DNA of 64,000 bases from Vibrio sp. D404a (GCF_030248535.1 NZ_JAHGAJ010000044.1:62001-126000); one strand, 5' to 3'. Counted from the first letter of the stretch, positions 8,522 through 18,065 are shown. A program made the numbers and translations. The notes: generated by a model from the letters alone, not told the origin.

Positions 8522-10723
8522 ATGCGTCCAACGATAGCCCGAGTGGCTCTGCCAGTCCCTTTAGACAGACAATTTGACTACAAAATCCCAGGTCATCTGT
8601 TTCCTATCATTGGTGGACGTGTATCGGTTCCTTTTGGTCGTCAAACGCTCACCGGCATCGTGACCGCACTAGTGAACGAATCAGAGTTTGAGTTCGACAA
8701 GCTTAAGCCTATTAAAGCGCTGCTGGATAACCAACCTGTATGGCCCGACTCGGTCTACTCCTTGTTAGTATGGTGCAGCCAGTTCTATCAATACCCGTTA
8801 GGCGAAACCTTTGCTAACGCACTCCCAAGCGCACTGCGTAAAGGAAAACCAGCTGACTTCGCTACACTCGTCGAATGGCAAATAACACCATCAGGCAAAG
8901 ACCAACTGATGCAAGGCTTTGGACGCGCAGTCAAACAAGCCAAAGTGATGCACTTGCTTGAGAATGGCCCAGTGCCACATCAAGAGTTTATTGACCAAGA
9001 GATCTCTAGCTCGGTACTCAAAACCCTTGAAGAGAAAGGCTGGATTGAATCACGCGAGAAAAAGCCTACTCGTTACGCTTGGCCAAGCGATCTTGAAAAC
9101 GACCAAGACAAGCCAAAACTCAACGAAGAACAAGCGATCGCGATTGCAACGGTGAATAGCCAAACCGACTTTGGCTGCTTCCTATTAGAAGGGGTTACGG
9201 GTTCGGGCAAAACAGAAGTTTACCTAAATATGATTAAGCCGGTGCTGGAGCAAGGCAGACAAGCCTTAGTTTTGGTTCCTGAAATCGGCCTGACCCCACA
9301 AACCATCAACCGCTTCAAGAGACGCTTCAATGTACCCATCGAAGTAGTACACTCGGGGTTAAATGACTCTGAGCGCCTCAACGCATGGTTATCTGCTCGC
9401 GATAAAATCGCAGGCATTGTGATTGGCACTCGCTCGGCGCTGTTTACGCCGTTTGCTGACCTCGGCATCATTATTGTCGACGAAGAGCATGACGCGTCAT
9501 ATAAACAACAAGATAGCCTGCGTTATCATGCTCGTGATGTGGCTATTATGCGCGCCCACAAAGCGCAGATTCCAATTGTGCTTGGCTCAGCAACCCCTGC
9601 ATTTGAAACCCTACACAACGCGCAAGTTGGCAAGTATGGCCATCTGACATTGAGCTCACGTGCGGGTGCAGCCGTACCAACCACTAACAAGGTTCTGGAT
9701 GTTAAGGGGGAGTACCTTGAGAGCGGCTTATCGGCCTCATTGATTGCTGAGATGCAAAGACACCTCAAGTCCGGTAACCAAGTGATGCTGTTCTTAAACC
9801 GTCGTGGCTTCTCTCCAGCATTGATGTGCCATGACTGCGGTTGGACGGCAGAGTGTAAGCGCTGTGATGCCTACTACACCTATCACCAATACAGCAATGA
9901 GATACGCTGCCACCACTGTGGTTCTCAGCAGCCCATTATACACCACTGCCAAGGGTGTGGTTCATCGAATCTAGTTACGGTCGGTGTCGGCACTGAGCAG
10001 CTTGAAACCCAACTAGGACAGCTATTCCCTGAATACAAAACCATTCGTATTGACCGCGACAGTACTCGCCGTAAGGGCAGTTTAGAGAATGCACTAGAAT
10101 CCATTCGTCGTGGTGAATACCAGATTTTAATCGGCACTCAGATGCTGGCCAAGGGGCACCACTTCCCAGACGTCACGCTGGTTGCGCTGCTCGACGTCGA
10201 TGGCTCGCTCTACAGCAGTGACTTTCGAGCTTCAGAGCGATTAGCTCAACTCTTCATTCAAGTTGCCGGTCGTGCTGGGCGCGCAAGTAAGCCGGGCGAA
10301 GTGATTCTGCAGACGCATCACCCAGAACATGGCTTGCTGCAGGCACTACTGCATAAAGACTATAACCACTTTGCTCAGACCGCGCTGGCCGAGCGAAAGC
10401 AGGCGATGCTGCCACCCTATACCTTTATGACCCTGTTCCGCGCAGAAGCGAATGACCCACACCTTGTTGAAGAGTTCTTGAGACAGGTGCGCCACACTTT
10501 AGAATCGCACCCACTGTTTGACCAGTTCTGTATGGTACTTGGGCCAACGCCTGCCCCACTAGCAAAACGAGCAGGGAAATCGCGCTGGCAGCTGATTTTG
10601 CAGACGCAAACTCGCTCACTAATGCAGAAGCTATTAATGAGTGCAAAACCTGCGATAAATTTGTTGCCCGCCGCAAAAAAGGTACGCTGGTCGCTCGACA
10701 TTGAGCCGCAAGATCTCAGCTAA
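8522..10723 (+). CDS. priA: Primosomal protein N' (replication-restart helicase PriA)
   Basis: PriA recognises stalled forks and D-loops and reloads DnaB. The 733-residue length matches E. coli. It has an N-terminal DNA-binding domain, a helicase core with Walker A (VTGSGKTEVYL) and the DEEH Walker B motif. An eight-cysteine zinc region (CHDC, CKRC, CHHC, CQGC) interrupts the helicase lobes, and motifs IV-VI include GTQMLAKGHHFP and QVAGRAGRA. All key residues look intact. It is divergent from rpmE and is followed by cytR. Confidence 0.97.
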   Translation: MRPTIARVALPVPLDRQFDYKIPGHLFPIIGGRVSVPFGRQTLTGIVTALVNESEFEFDKLKPIKALLDNQPVWPDSVYSLLVWCSQFYQYPLGETFANALPSALRKGKPADFATLVEWQITPSGKDQLMQGFGRAVKQAKVMHLLENGPVPHQEFIDQEISSSVLKTLEEKGWIESREKKPTRYAWPSDLENDQDKPKLNEEQAIAIATVNSQTDFGCFLLEGVTGSGKTEVYLNMIKPVLEQGRQALVLVPEIGLTPQTINRFKRRFNVPIEVVHSGLNDSERLNAWLSARDKIAGIVIGTRSALFTPFADLGIIIVDEEHDASYKQQDSLRYHARDVAIMRAHKAQIPIVLGSATPAFETLHNAQVGKYGHLTLSSRAGAAVPTTNKVLDVKGEYLESGLSASLIAEMQRHLKSGNQVMLFLNRRGFSPALMCHDCGWTAECKRCDAYYTYHQYSNEIRCHHCGSQQPIIHHCQGCGSSNLVTVGVGTEQLETQLGQLFPEYKTIRIDRDSTRRKGSLENALESIRRGEYQILIGTQMLAKGHHFPDVTLVALLDVDGSLYSSDFRASERLAQLFIQVAGRAGRASKPGEVILQTHHPEHGLLQALLHKDYNHFAQTALAERKQAMLPPYTFMTLFRAEANDPHLVEEFLRQVRHTLESHPLFDQFCMVLGPTPAPLAKRAGKSRWQLILQTQTRSLMQKLLMSAKPAINLLPAAKKVRWSLDIEPQDLS

Positions 10724-10777
10724 ACCTTACTGGGTTAAAATTAATGATAGGTTTATTCACAGATATTTCATATTTAT

Positions 10778-10793
10778 CGTGAGCAACTTCACA
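10778..10793. promoter_or_regulatory. Candidate CRP-cAMP site upstream of cytR
   Basis: The dyad CGTGA-N6-TCACA matches the CRP core TGTGA-N6-TCACA at 9 of 10 positions and lies 165 bases ahead of cytR. CytR is known to act together with CRP and to control its own gene, so the placement is sensible. Confidence 0.5.
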
Positions 10794-10957
10794 CTAGTCA
10801 TGTGATTTTTGTTAATCTAGCCGTAACTTTGTGTCCGCTAAACACATAAAATATTGCAATAAAAAAAGTGTTAGCAACACTTTCATAATATCAATCAATT
10901 ATATAACTATTCACGCCTTAGTCAGAGGCAGCAAAGGAATTAGAGAGGGTTTAATTT

Positions 10958-11962
10958 ATGGCGACAATGAAGGATGTTGCCCAGTTGGCAGGTGTCTCTA
11001 CAGCGACGGTATCACGAGCGCTAATGAACCCTGAAAAAGTATCGGTGACCACTCGTAAGCGAGTTGAAACAGCGGTACTCGAAGCTGGATACTCACCCAA
11101 CACTTTAGCTAGAAACTTACGTCGCAACGAATCTAAAACCATCATCACTATCGTTCCTGATATTTGTGATCCCTACTTCGCTGAAATCATTCGCGGCATT
11201 GAAGACGCAGCCGTCGAAAACGACTACTTAGTTCTACTCGGTGACAGCGGACAACAAAAGAAACGTGAGAGCTCATTCGTAAACCTCGTCTTTACGAAGC
11301 AAGCGGATGGCATGTTACTGCTCGGTACCGATCACCCATTCGATGTCAGCAAGGCGGAACAGAAAAACCTACCGCCAATGGTCATGGCGTGCGAATTTGC
11401 CCCAGAGCTTGAGCTACCAACCGTTCACATCGATAACTTAACCTCTGCATTTGAGGCAGTGAACTACCTTGCTCAATTAGGCCATAAACGCATCGCGCAA
11501 ATCTCAGGTCCAACATCGGCAACCCTATGTCAGTTCCGTCAGCAAGGCTATCAACAAGCACTGCGCCGAGCAGGGGTTACTATGAACCCTGCCTACAGCA
11601 CCGTGGGTGACTTTACCTTTGAAGCAGGCGCACAAGCGGTGCGTCAACTGTTGGCACTGCCAGAGCAACCCACCGCCATCTTCTGTCACAATGACGCAAT
11701 GGCGATTGGTGCGATTCAAGAAGCGAAGAAGCTGGGTCTGCGAGTGCCACACGATCTCTCAATCGTCGGTTTCGATGACATCCAATTTGCACAGTACTGC
11801 GATCCACCGCTGACCACCATTTCACAGCCTCGCTATGAGATCGGTCGCCAAGCGATGTTAATGATGCTCGACCTTCTTAAGGGCAACGATGTTCAAGCGG
11901 GTTCTCGCCTACTTGAAGCAAAACTGGTCGTTCGTGGCAGTACGGCACCACCCCGCCTTTAG
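10958..11962 (+). CDS. cytR: LacI-family repressor CytR
   Basis: CytR is a cytidine-responsive anti-activator that works with CRP on nucleoside uptake and catabolism genes. In Vibrio it also affects biofilm and competence. The 334-residue protein has an N-terminal LacI HTH (TMKDVAQLAGVSTATVSRAL), a hinge helix and a periplasmic-binding-like effector domain. The stretches IIRGIE, ELELPTVHIDNLTSAFEAVN and GDFTFEAG are characteristic of CytR rather than other LacI members. A strong GAGAGGG ribosome-binding site precedes the ATG. Confidence 0.95.
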   Translation: MATMKDVAQLAGVSTATVSRALMNPEKVSVTTRKRVETAVLEAGYSPNTLARNLRRNESKTIITIVPDICDPYFAEIIRGIEDAAVENDYLVLLGDSGQQKKRESSFVNLVFTKQADGMLLLGTDHPFDVSKAEQKNLPPMVMACEFAPELELPTVHIDNLTSAFEAVNYLAQLGHKRIAQISGPTSATLCQFRQQGYQQALRRAGVTMNPAYSTVGDFTFEAGAQAVRQLLALPEQPTAIFCHNDAMAIGAIQEAKKLGLRVPHDLSIVGFDDIQFAQYCDPPLTTISQPRYEIGRQAMLMMLDLLKGNDVQAGSRLLEAKLVVRGSTAPPRL

Positions 11963-12083
11963 TTCATGAAAATAGACACATAAATCTGCGGCACATTTTG
12001 ATGTGCCGCTTCCATTTCTACACTATTATCCTCGCGCATTCTGGATTACCATGGGTGCAGAATCACCAACATTTGAAAGACTT

Positions 12084-12617
12084 GTGGCTAATAGAGATTA
12101 TGTGAAGCGCGGTCGTGGAAACAACCGCACGACGAAAAAACCTGCCCCTCGCCGAAAACCATGGCGCAGTGGTCTTTTGGCGATCTTACTTGCTGGCGGC
12201 TTTGGCTACGGCTTGTATCTATTGAGCAATGATCCTGAGCCACCACCGCCGACTGTGGTGACAAAGCCCAAGCCAAAACCTAAGCCAGCTAAGGTTATCC
12301 CGCCGCCACCAGAGGAGAAGTGGGATTACGTTGAAACCTTGCCAAGCCGTGAGGTGGAAGTTAAAGCCAAAGAGCAGCAGATTTCGAAGATCCCATATAT
12401 CATGCAGTGTGGCGCTTACAAAACCTCTGCTCAAGCTGAAGCGCGCAAGCTGGACATCGCCTTCCAAGGCATCTCAAGTGAGATCCGCAAAAAAGAAGGC
12501 AGCAGCTGGTATCGTGTGGTACTTGGCCCATACAAGCTTAAACGAGACGCCGAGCGCGATCGCCACAAGCTACAAAGAGCTAAGATCGAGCCGTGTGCGA
12601 TTTGGAAAGACCAATAA
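12084..12617 (+). CDS. ftsN: Cell division protein FtsN
   Basis: FtsN is a bitopic membrane protein that triggers septal peptidoglycan synthesis by the divisome. I place the start at the GTG at 12084, giving the conserved family start (M)ANRDYVKRGRG and 177 residues; an in-frame ATG at 12003 would add 27 unrelated residues. There is a basic cytoplasmic tail and one membrane span at about residues 28-47. A proline/lysine linker follows (PEPPPPTVVTKPKPKPKP), then a C-terminal SPOR domain from about residue 95 that binds denuded glycan. It is much shorter than E. coli FtsN (319 residues), mostly in the linker. Confidence 0.92.
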   Translation: MANRDYVKRGRGNNRTTKKPAPRRKPWRSGLLAILLAGGFGYGLYLLSNDPEPPPPTVVTKPKPKPKPAKVIPPPPEEKWDYVETLPSREVEVKAKEQQISKIPYIMQCGAYKTSAQAEARKLDIAFQGISSEIRKKEGSSWYRVVLGPYKLKRDAERDRHKLQRAKIEPCAIWKDQ

Positions 12618-12627
12618 AGATAATCAT

Positions 12628-12660
12628 GAAAACCTCCGCTTTAGGAGGTTTTCTCTTTTT
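12628..12660 (+). terminator. Terminator of ftsN
   Basis: The stem AACCTCC / GGAGGTT is followed by TTTCTCTTTTT and separates ftsN from hslVU. Confidence 0.8.
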
Positions 12661-12720
12661 CAGCCTCCGCGCTTTTCTGCTATCTCATCAGCAATAATTA
12701 CCCCACATCTACCAAGGCAA

Positions 12721-12749
12721 CTTGAATTCTCAGTAGGCCATCCTCATAT
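12721..12749 (+). promoter_or_regulatory. Sigma-32-like heat-shock promoter of hslVU
   Basis: CTTGAAT and CCTCATAT are separated by 14 bases. They match the RpoH consensus CTTGAAA-N11..16-CCCCATnT at 6 of 7 and most -10 positions. The site ends 43 bases before hslV, and hslVU is a known heat-shock operon. Confidence 0.65.
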
Positions 12750-12791
12750 TGTTTTTATACCCAAAGATAAAAAGATAAAGAGGCCCTACTC

Positions 12792-13340
12792 GTGACTACC
12801 ATTGTATCTGTACGTCGTAATAATAAAGTCGTCATCGCGGGTGATGGACAAGTATCTCTAGGCAACACAGTAATGAAGGGCAATGCCCGTAAAGTGCGTC
12901 GCCTATACAACAATAAAGTACTGGCTGGTTTCGCTGGCGGTACTGCAGACGCTTTCACGCTATTCGAAAAATTTGAAAGCAAACTGCAAATGCACCAAGG
13001 CCACCTGACCAAAGCTGCCGTTGAGCTTGCGAAGGATTGGCGTAGCGATCGCGCCCTACGTAAACTGGAAGCCCTACTGGCCGTAGCTGATGAAACTGCG
13101 TCTTTGATCATTACTGGTAACGGTGACGTAGTGCAGCCAGAGCATGACCTGATTGCGATCGGTTCAGGCGGTAACTTTGCACAAGCGGCAGCGACAGCCC
13201 TACTAGAAAACACCGATTTAGATGCGCGTGAAATCGCAGAGAAGTCACTGACCATTGCTGGCGACATCTGTGTATTCACCAACCATCACCACACTGTTGA
13301 AGAACTAGAAAGCACCGTTGAGCTACCGAAGCCGGAATAA
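12792..13340 (+). CDS. hslV: ATP-dependent protease peptidase subunit HslV
   Basis: HslV is the proteasome-like peptidase of the HslUV (ClpQY) cytoplasmic protease, a double hexamer capped by HslU. It has 182 residues. The mature N-terminal threonine nucleophile is Thr2 (TTIVSVRR), exposed when the initiator Met is removed. GDGQVSLG and the Gly-rich GSGGNFAQAAA complete the fold. The start is GTG with an AAAGAGG ribosome-binding site. hslU follows after 51 bases in the same operon. Confidence 0.97.
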   Translation: MTTIVSVRRNNKVVIAGDGQVSLGNTVMKGNARKVRRLYNNKVLAGFAGGTADAFTLFEKFESKLQMHQGHLTKAAVELAKDWRSDRALRKLEALLAVADETASLIITGNGDVVQPEHDLIAIGSGGNFAQAAATALLENTDLDAREIAEKSLTIAGDICVFTNHHHTVEELESTVELPKPE

Positions 13341-13391
13341 GACTCAAACCAATATTGCATCCAACAGTGACTCAAGAATTAAGGAATAAAC

Positions 13392-14726
13392 ATGTCTGAA
13401 ATGACCCCTCGTGAAATTGTTCATGAACTGAACCGCCACATCATTGGCCAAGAAAACGCGAAACGCTCAGTAGCAATCGCTCTACGTAACCGCTGGCGTC
13501 GTATGCAGCTTGAAGAGAGCCTGCGCGTTGAAGTTTCACCAAAAAACATTCTTATGATTGGTCCAACGGGCGTTGGTAAGACTGAAATTGCACGCCGTCT
13601 AGCGAAACTGGCGAACGCACCTTTCATCAAGGTAGAAGCGACCAAATTCACCGAAGTGGGCTACGTAGGTAAAGAAGTAGAGACCATCATTCGTGACCTA
13701 ACCGACGTTGCGATCAAGATGACTCACCAGCAAGCGATGGAAAAAGTAAAATTCCGCGCTGAAGAGCAAGCTGAAGACCGTATCCTAGATGCTCTACTGC
13801 CACCAGCACGTGACGCTTGGGGTCAAAACGAGCAAGCCGATGAAAGCTCATCAAACACTCGTCAGATTTTCCGCAAAAAACTGCGTGAAGGTAAGCTAGA
13901 CGACAAAGAGATCGAAATCGATGTTGCTGCACCGCAGATGGGCGTTGAAATCATGGCGCCTCCAGGCATGGAAGAGATGACCAACCAACTTCAAGGCATG
14001 TTCCAAAACCTTGCAGGCGACACTAAGAAGAAGCGTAAGCTTAAGATTAAAGACGCATTCAAGGCACTGACTGAAGAAGAAGCGGCGAAGCTGGTTAACC
14101 AAGAAGAGCTGAAAGAGAGCGCAATCTACAACGTTGAGAACAACGGTATCGTATTTATCGATGAGATCGACAAGATCTGTAAGCGTGGCGACAGCTCTGG
14201 TCCAGACGTATCTCGCGAAGGTGTTCAGCGTGACCTACTGCCTCTGATTGAGGGCAGCACAGTATCAACCAAGCACGGCATGGTAAAAACTGACCACATC
14301 CTATTTGTGACTTCAGGTGCATTCCAAGTGGCTAAGCCATCGGATCTCATCCCTGAGCTACAAGGTCGTCTGCCAATCCGCGTTGAACTTGAAGCTCTAT
14401 CAAGCAATGACTTCAAACGCATCCTAACAGAGCCAAAAGCGTCTCTGACTGAGCAGTACACTGCACTAATGAAGACTGAAGAAGTCGACGTTGAGTTCAC
14501 TGAAGATGGCATCACACAGATCGCAGAAGCAGCATGGCAAGTAAACGAAACCACAGAGAACATCGGTGCGCGTCGTCTACACACGGTTATGGAACGTCTA
14601 ATGGATGAAATCTCATTCGAAGCGACCGACAAAGCGGGTAGCAAGCTTGTCATCGATGCGGATTACGTGAAGTCTAAACTGGGCGAATTCGTTGAAGACG
14701 AAGATCTAAGTCGCTTCATTCTGTAG
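13392..14726 (+). CDS. hslU: ATP-dependent protease ATPase subunit HslU
   Basis: HslU is the AAA+ unfoldase partner of HslV. The 444-residue protein has the N-terminal TPREIVHELNRHIIGQ segment, Walker A (GPTGVGKTE) and the family-specific I domain, which is acidic and variable at about residues 110-240. Walker B is FIDEIDKICKR and sensor 2 lies in IGARRLHTVMERL. The C-terminal tail ending LSRFIL inserts into HslV. It is the second gene of the heat-shock operon and is followed by a terminator. Confidence 0.98.
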   Translation: MSEMTPREIVHELNRHIIGQENAKRSVAIALRNRWRRMQLEESLRVEVSPKNILMIGPTGVGKTEIARRLAKLANAPFIKVEATKFTEVGYVGKEVETIIRDLTDVAIKMTHQQAMEKVKFRAEEQAEDRILDALLPPARDAWGQNEQADESSSNTRQIFRKKLREGKLDDKEIEIDVAAPQMGVEIMAPPGMEEMTNQLQGMFQNLAGDTKKKRKLKIKDAFKALTEEEAAKLVNQEELKESAIYNVENNGIVFIDEIDKICKRGDSSGPDVSREGVQRDLLPLIEGSTVSTKHGMVKTDHILFVTSGAFQVAKPSDLIPELQGRLPIRVELEALSSNDFKRILTEPKASLTEQYTALMKTEEVDVEFTEDGITQIAEAAWQVNETTENIGARRLHTVMERLMDEISFEATDKAGSKLVIDADYVKSKLGEFVEDEDLSRFIL

Positions 14727-14787
14727 CACAAAAATATCCAACTTGTTGCTCTAACGCAAAGAAACAGCAAGCTGATAGCGTATTTCA

Positions 14788-14814
14788 AGGCCCACTCTCG
14801 AGTGGGCTTTTTAT
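14788..14814 (+). terminator. Terminator of hslVU
   Basis: The perfect stem GCCCACTC / GAGTGGGC is followed by a T-rich tail. Confidence 0.85.
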
Positions 14815-14885
14815 TACCCAAAAAATGAGCGTATACTCAAAATACGGTATGACACTGTGTCCTTACAACGACAAATAGACCTACG

Positions 14886-15803
14886 ATGAAACAATCTCTA
14901 CTGATTTGGCTTGATGCCGCACGACCAAAAACTCTGCCTCTCGCACTCGTCTCTATTCTTACAGGAAGTAGTTTAGCGTTCGCCAGCGATCAGTTTTCTT
15001 TATCTATCGCTTTGTTGGCTTTTCTCACCGCCACTCTGCTGCAAATCCTTTCCAACCTCGCCAACGACTACGGTGATGCGGTAAAGGGTACCGACAATGA
15101 CAAACGCTTGGGACCAATGCGTGCGATGCAGTCGGGCGCCGTCTCGGCCGCAACCATGAAGCAAGCCATCATTTTGAACATCGTATTCACTATGATTGCA
15201 GGACTTATCTTAATCTTTCACGCCCTGACCTCAATTGAGAGCATCCTCTCGTTCATTGGTTTAGGTGTATTAGCGATTGCGGCTGCGATTGCCTATACGG
15301 TAGGTAACAAACCTTACGGCTATATTGGCCTAGGAGACCTGTCGGTATTCATCTTCTTTGGTCTGCTTGGCGTCTCTGGGACTTACTTCTTGCACACTGG
15401 ACACGTAGAGCCAAGCTTGTTCCTACCGGCTTTAGGGTGTGGTTTGATGGCGGTTGCCGTACTCAACATCAACAACATGCGTGACATCGAAAACGACAGC
15501 GAATGTGGTAAGCGCACCATGGCGGTTCGACTCGGTCAACGCCGAGCCAAGCAGTATCACTTCATGCTTCTCAGTGTGGCAGTAATCGCGTTTGCTAGTT
15601 ATCTGCTTATTCAAGACAAACCCGCTTGGATCAGCCTGCCATTTTCATTGAGCATTATCGCTATCTATAAACACGGTAAGGCCGTTTGGAATACGGAAAA
15701 ACCTGCACAGATTGCGCCAATGATGCCCGTCATCGTCAAATGCTCACTGGTGACTAACTTATTGTTTGCTGGTGTTGTTGTAGCTCAAACTCTATTGACA
15801 TAA
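14886..15803 (+). CDS. menA: 1,4-dihydroxy-2-naphthoate prenyltransferase MenA
   Basis: MenA is a UbiA-family integral membrane enzyme that attaches the polyprenyl chain to 1,4-dihydroxy-2-naphthoate in menaquinone synthesis, needed for anaerobic respiration. The 305-residue protein has about nine hydrophobic segments. The first Asp-rich motif is NLANDYGDAVKGTDND and a second polar loop is NNMRDIENDSECGKRT. It sits directly upstream of rraA, as in other gammaproteobacteria. Confidence 0.95.
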   Translation: MKQSLLIWLDAARPKTLPLALVSILTGSSLAFASDQFSLSIALLAFLTATLLQILSNLANDYGDAVKGTDNDKRLGPMRAMQSGAVSAATMKQAIILNIVFTMIAGLILIFHALTSIESILSFIGLGVLAIAAAIAYTVGNKPYGYIGLGDLSVFIFFGLLGVSGTYFLHTGHVEPSLFLPALGCGLMAVAVLNINNMRDIENDSECGKRTMAVRLGQRRAKQYHFMLLSVAVIAFASYLLIQDKPAWISLPFSLSIIAIYKHGKAVWNTEKPAQIAPMMPVIVKCSLVTNLLFAGVVVAQTLLT

Positions 15804-15876
15804 TTCAGACTAATCATTGCAAAGGGATCGAGCACCGATATACTCAAAGTAAGCTCATTGTTCAAAAGGTACGCGA

Positions 15877-16395
15877 ATGGAATACAACACTTCAGCACTG
15901 TGCGACATCTATCTAGACCAAGTGGATGTGGTAGAGCCGATGTTCAGCAACTTTGGTGGGAGAGCCTCCTTTGCTGGACAGATCACGACATTGAAATGCT
16001 TCGAGGACAACGCACTGATCCGTTCCGTGCTCGAACAAGACGGTCTAGGACGTGTGTTGCTGATTGATGGTGGCGGTTCATTGCGTAAAGCGCTGATCGA
16101 TGCTGAACTCGCGCTGCTCGCCGAAGACAATGAGTGGGAAGGTATCGTCGTGTATGGCTGCGTTCGTGAAGTGGACGAGCTAGAAGACATGAACTTAGGT
16201 ATTCAAGCTCTGGCCTCTATCCCGGTTGGTGCCGTTCAAGACGGTGTGGGTGAGGTTGATATCCCAGTCAACTTCGGCAGTGTTAGCTTCCTGCCTGAAG
16301 ATTACCTCTATGCCGATAACACAGGCATCATCCTCTCGCCGGAACCGCTCGACGTTGAATTTGAACTCGACGCCGAAGAAGACGAGAGCGAATAG
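15877..16395 (+). CDS. rraA: Ribonuclease E activity regulator RraA
   Basis: RraA is a trimeric protein that binds the RNase E C-terminal scaffold and inhibits RNA decay. The 172-residue protein has the family motifs LCDIYLDQVDVVEPMFSNFG, LLIDGGGSLRKALID and VVYGCVREVDELE. It is slightly longer than E. coli RraA (161), with an acidic C-terminal tail. It follows menA by 73 bases and is closed by a bidirectional terminator. Confidence 0.96.
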   Translation: MEYNTSALCDIYLDQVDVVEPMFSNFGGRASFAGQITTLKCFEDNALIRSVLEQDGLGRVLLIDGGGSLRKALIDAELALLAEDNEWEGIVVYGCVREVDELEDMNLGIQALASIPVGAVQDGVGEVDIPVNFGSVSFLPEDYLYADNTGIILSPEPLDVEFELDAEEDESE

Positions 16396-16402
16396 AACAA
16401 AC

Positions 16403-16438
16403 AAAAATGCCCGCTAACTGATTAGCGGGCATTTTTAT
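16403..16438. terminator. Bidirectional terminator between rraA and zapB
   Basis: The stem ATGCCCGCTAA / TTAGCGGGCAT, bounded by A and T runs, lies between these convergent genes. Confidence 0.88.
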
Positions 16439-16467
16439 TGTCAGCGTATTATCGCGAACGCTATGGA

Positions 16468-16710
16468 TTACTCTACTTCGTCCATTTTGCCTAGTAGGTT
16501 GCGAATGCGATCTTGCCATGCTGCATGCTCTTGCTGCATTTGCTGAGTTTTTTGCTCTAGCTCTTCACGGCTTGCTTTTAGCTCACCAGCTTCTGTCGCT
16601 AGTTGCTGTTTCTCTTCTTTTAGCTCTTCTACTTCCATTTGCAGAAGTGCAATAGTATCAACTGCTGTTTGAATTTTTGCTTCTAGTTGCTCTAGTACTT
16701 CAAAAGACAT
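16468..16710 (-). CDS. zapB: Cell division protein ZapB
   Basis: ZapB is a small, almost entirely coiled-coil protein that assembles at the Z ring through ZapA and links it to the chromosome terminus via MatP. The 80-residue protein starts MSFEVLEQLEAKIQTAVDTI and shows continuous heptads rich in Leu, Glu, Lys and Gln with no other domain. The ribosome-binding site AAGGTAG precedes the start. It is divergent from glpX, the usual gammaproteobacterial arrangement. Confidence 0.95.
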   Translation of the reverse strand: MSFEVLEQLEAKIQTAVDTIALLQMEVEELKEEKQQLATEAGELKASREELEQKTQQMQQEHAAWQDRIRNLLGKMDEVE

Positions 16711-16884
16711 TCTGGCCTACCTTTAAGTTATCCATTTGATGTTGAAGGTTCACTCCACTTATTGCCCCATTCTACTCAGCGAAGCACGGATAAACACTCT
16801 ATATATTCGATATTTTGCGCCATTCGATGAAAAAAACATCGCTTTTTACCGAATATTGACGTTATTTGTGTCAGCACTGTTAGC

Positions 16885-16903
16885 TCACTGATTATTTCAG
16901 TGA
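16885..16903. promoter_or_regulatory. Palindromic operator candidate between zapB and glpX
   Basis: Perfect 7-bp arms TCACTGA and TCAGTGA are separated by TTATT. The site is 130 bases upstream of glpX in the 324-base zapB-glpX interval, which otherwise holds no gene. The cognate regulator is unknown. Confidence 0.3.
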
Positions 16904-16959
16904 ATATTTTAAAATTTCCCCACTGTTTTGATCGTGAACAAAGCCACAAAAGCAAAAAA

Positions 16960-16971
16960 GCAAACGTTTCC
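16960..16971. promoter_or_regulatory. LacI/Cra-type operator candidate upstream of glpX
   Basis: GCAAACGTTTCC resembles both the Cra site (TGAAACGTTTCA, 9 of 12) and the PurR core (GCAAACGTTT). Control of a gluconeogenic bisphosphatase by Cra would make sense, but the choice between regulators is inference. Confidence 0.35.
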
Positions 16972-17034
16972 TTTGAACTATGGTAAAATCCGCCGCGAAA
17001 TTTCTATTCCCCCTTTGAAAATTTTGGAGTCCGC

Positions 17035-18042
17035 ATGAAACGCGATTTAGCAATGGCATTTTCTCGTGTCACTGAAGGTGCAGCACTAGCAGGTTATAAA
17101 TGGCTTGGCCGTGGTGATAAAAACGCTGCCGATGGTGCCGCAGTAGAAGTCATGCGTAGCCTACTGAACAAAACCGAAATCAGCGGTGAAATCGTGATCG
17201 GTGAAGGCGAAATCGATGATGCACCTATGCTGTACATTGGTGAGAATGTGGGTGTTGGTGGCGATGCTGTTGATATCGCTGTTGACCCAATCGAAGGGAC
17301 TCGTATGACGGCGATGGGCCAGTCAAACGCACTGGCTGTACTGGCAGCCGGTGAAAAGGGCAGCTTCCTAAAAGCGCCTGATATGTACATGGAAAAGTTA
17401 GTGGTAGGCCCTGGCGCTAAAGGTGCCATTGACCTAGAAAAGTCACTGAAAGAGAACCTAGAGAACATTGCAAAAGCGCTTGGCAAATCGCTAGATACTC
17501 TGGTTGTGACTACCCTAGCGAAACCTCGTCATGACGAAGTGATCGCAGAGATGCAAGCGATGGGCGTACGCGTATTTGCAGTGCCAGATGGTGACGTAGC
17601 CGCGTCTATCCTAACTTGTATGCCAGACAGCGAAGTCGACGTAATGTACTGCATCGGTGGCGCACCAGAAGGTGTGGTATCAGCAGCGGTGATTCGTGCA
17701 CTAGATGGCGACATGCATGGCCGCCTACTTCCGCGTCACGAAGTGAAAGGTGACAACGAAGAGAACCGTAAACATGGCGAACTTGAGCTTGAGCGCTGTG
17801 CTGAAATGGGCGTAACCGCTGGTATCGTTCTGAAAATGGAAGACATGGCACGCAGCGACAACGTTGTGTTCTCAGCAACGGGTATCACTAAGGGTGACCT
17901 ACTAGAAGGCATCACTCGTCAAGGTAACATTGCTACCACAGAAACTCTGCTGATTCGTGGTCGTTGCCGTACAATTCGTCGCATCAAGTCGATTCACTAC
18001 CTAGAGCGCAAAGATCCAGAAGTGATCGGTCATATTCTTTAA
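17035..18042 (+). CDS. glpX: Class II fructose-1,6-bisphosphatase
   Basis: GlpX is a metal-dependent gluconeogenic phosphatase converting fructose-1,6-bisphosphate to fructose-6-phosphate. The 335-residue protein has the lithium-sensitive phosphatase motifs: the GEGEIDDAPMLY acidic site, AVDPIEGTRMTAMG, and CIGGAPEGVVSAA. It is a stand-alone gene here, without glpF or glpK. Operator-like palindromes in the upstream interval suggest carbon-source control. Confidence 0.96.
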   Translation: MKRDLAMAFSRVTEGAALAGYKWLGRGDKNAADGAAVEVMRSLLNKTEISGEIVIGEGEIDDAPMLYIGENVGVGGDAVDIAVDPIEGTRMTAMGQSNALAVLAAGEKGSFLKAPDMYMEKLVVGPGAKGAIDLEKSLKENLENIAKALGKSLDTLVVTTLAKPRHDEVIAEMQAMGVRVFAVPDGDVAASILTCMPDSEVDVMYCIGGAPEGVVSAAVIRALDGDMHGRLLPRHEVKGDNEENRKHGELELERCAEMGVTAGIVLKMEDMARSDNVVFSATGITKGDLLEGITRQGNIATTETLLIRGRCRTIRRIKSIHYLERKDPEVIGHIL

Positions 18043-18065
18043 TAGAGACCGTTATTCGATTCTCT

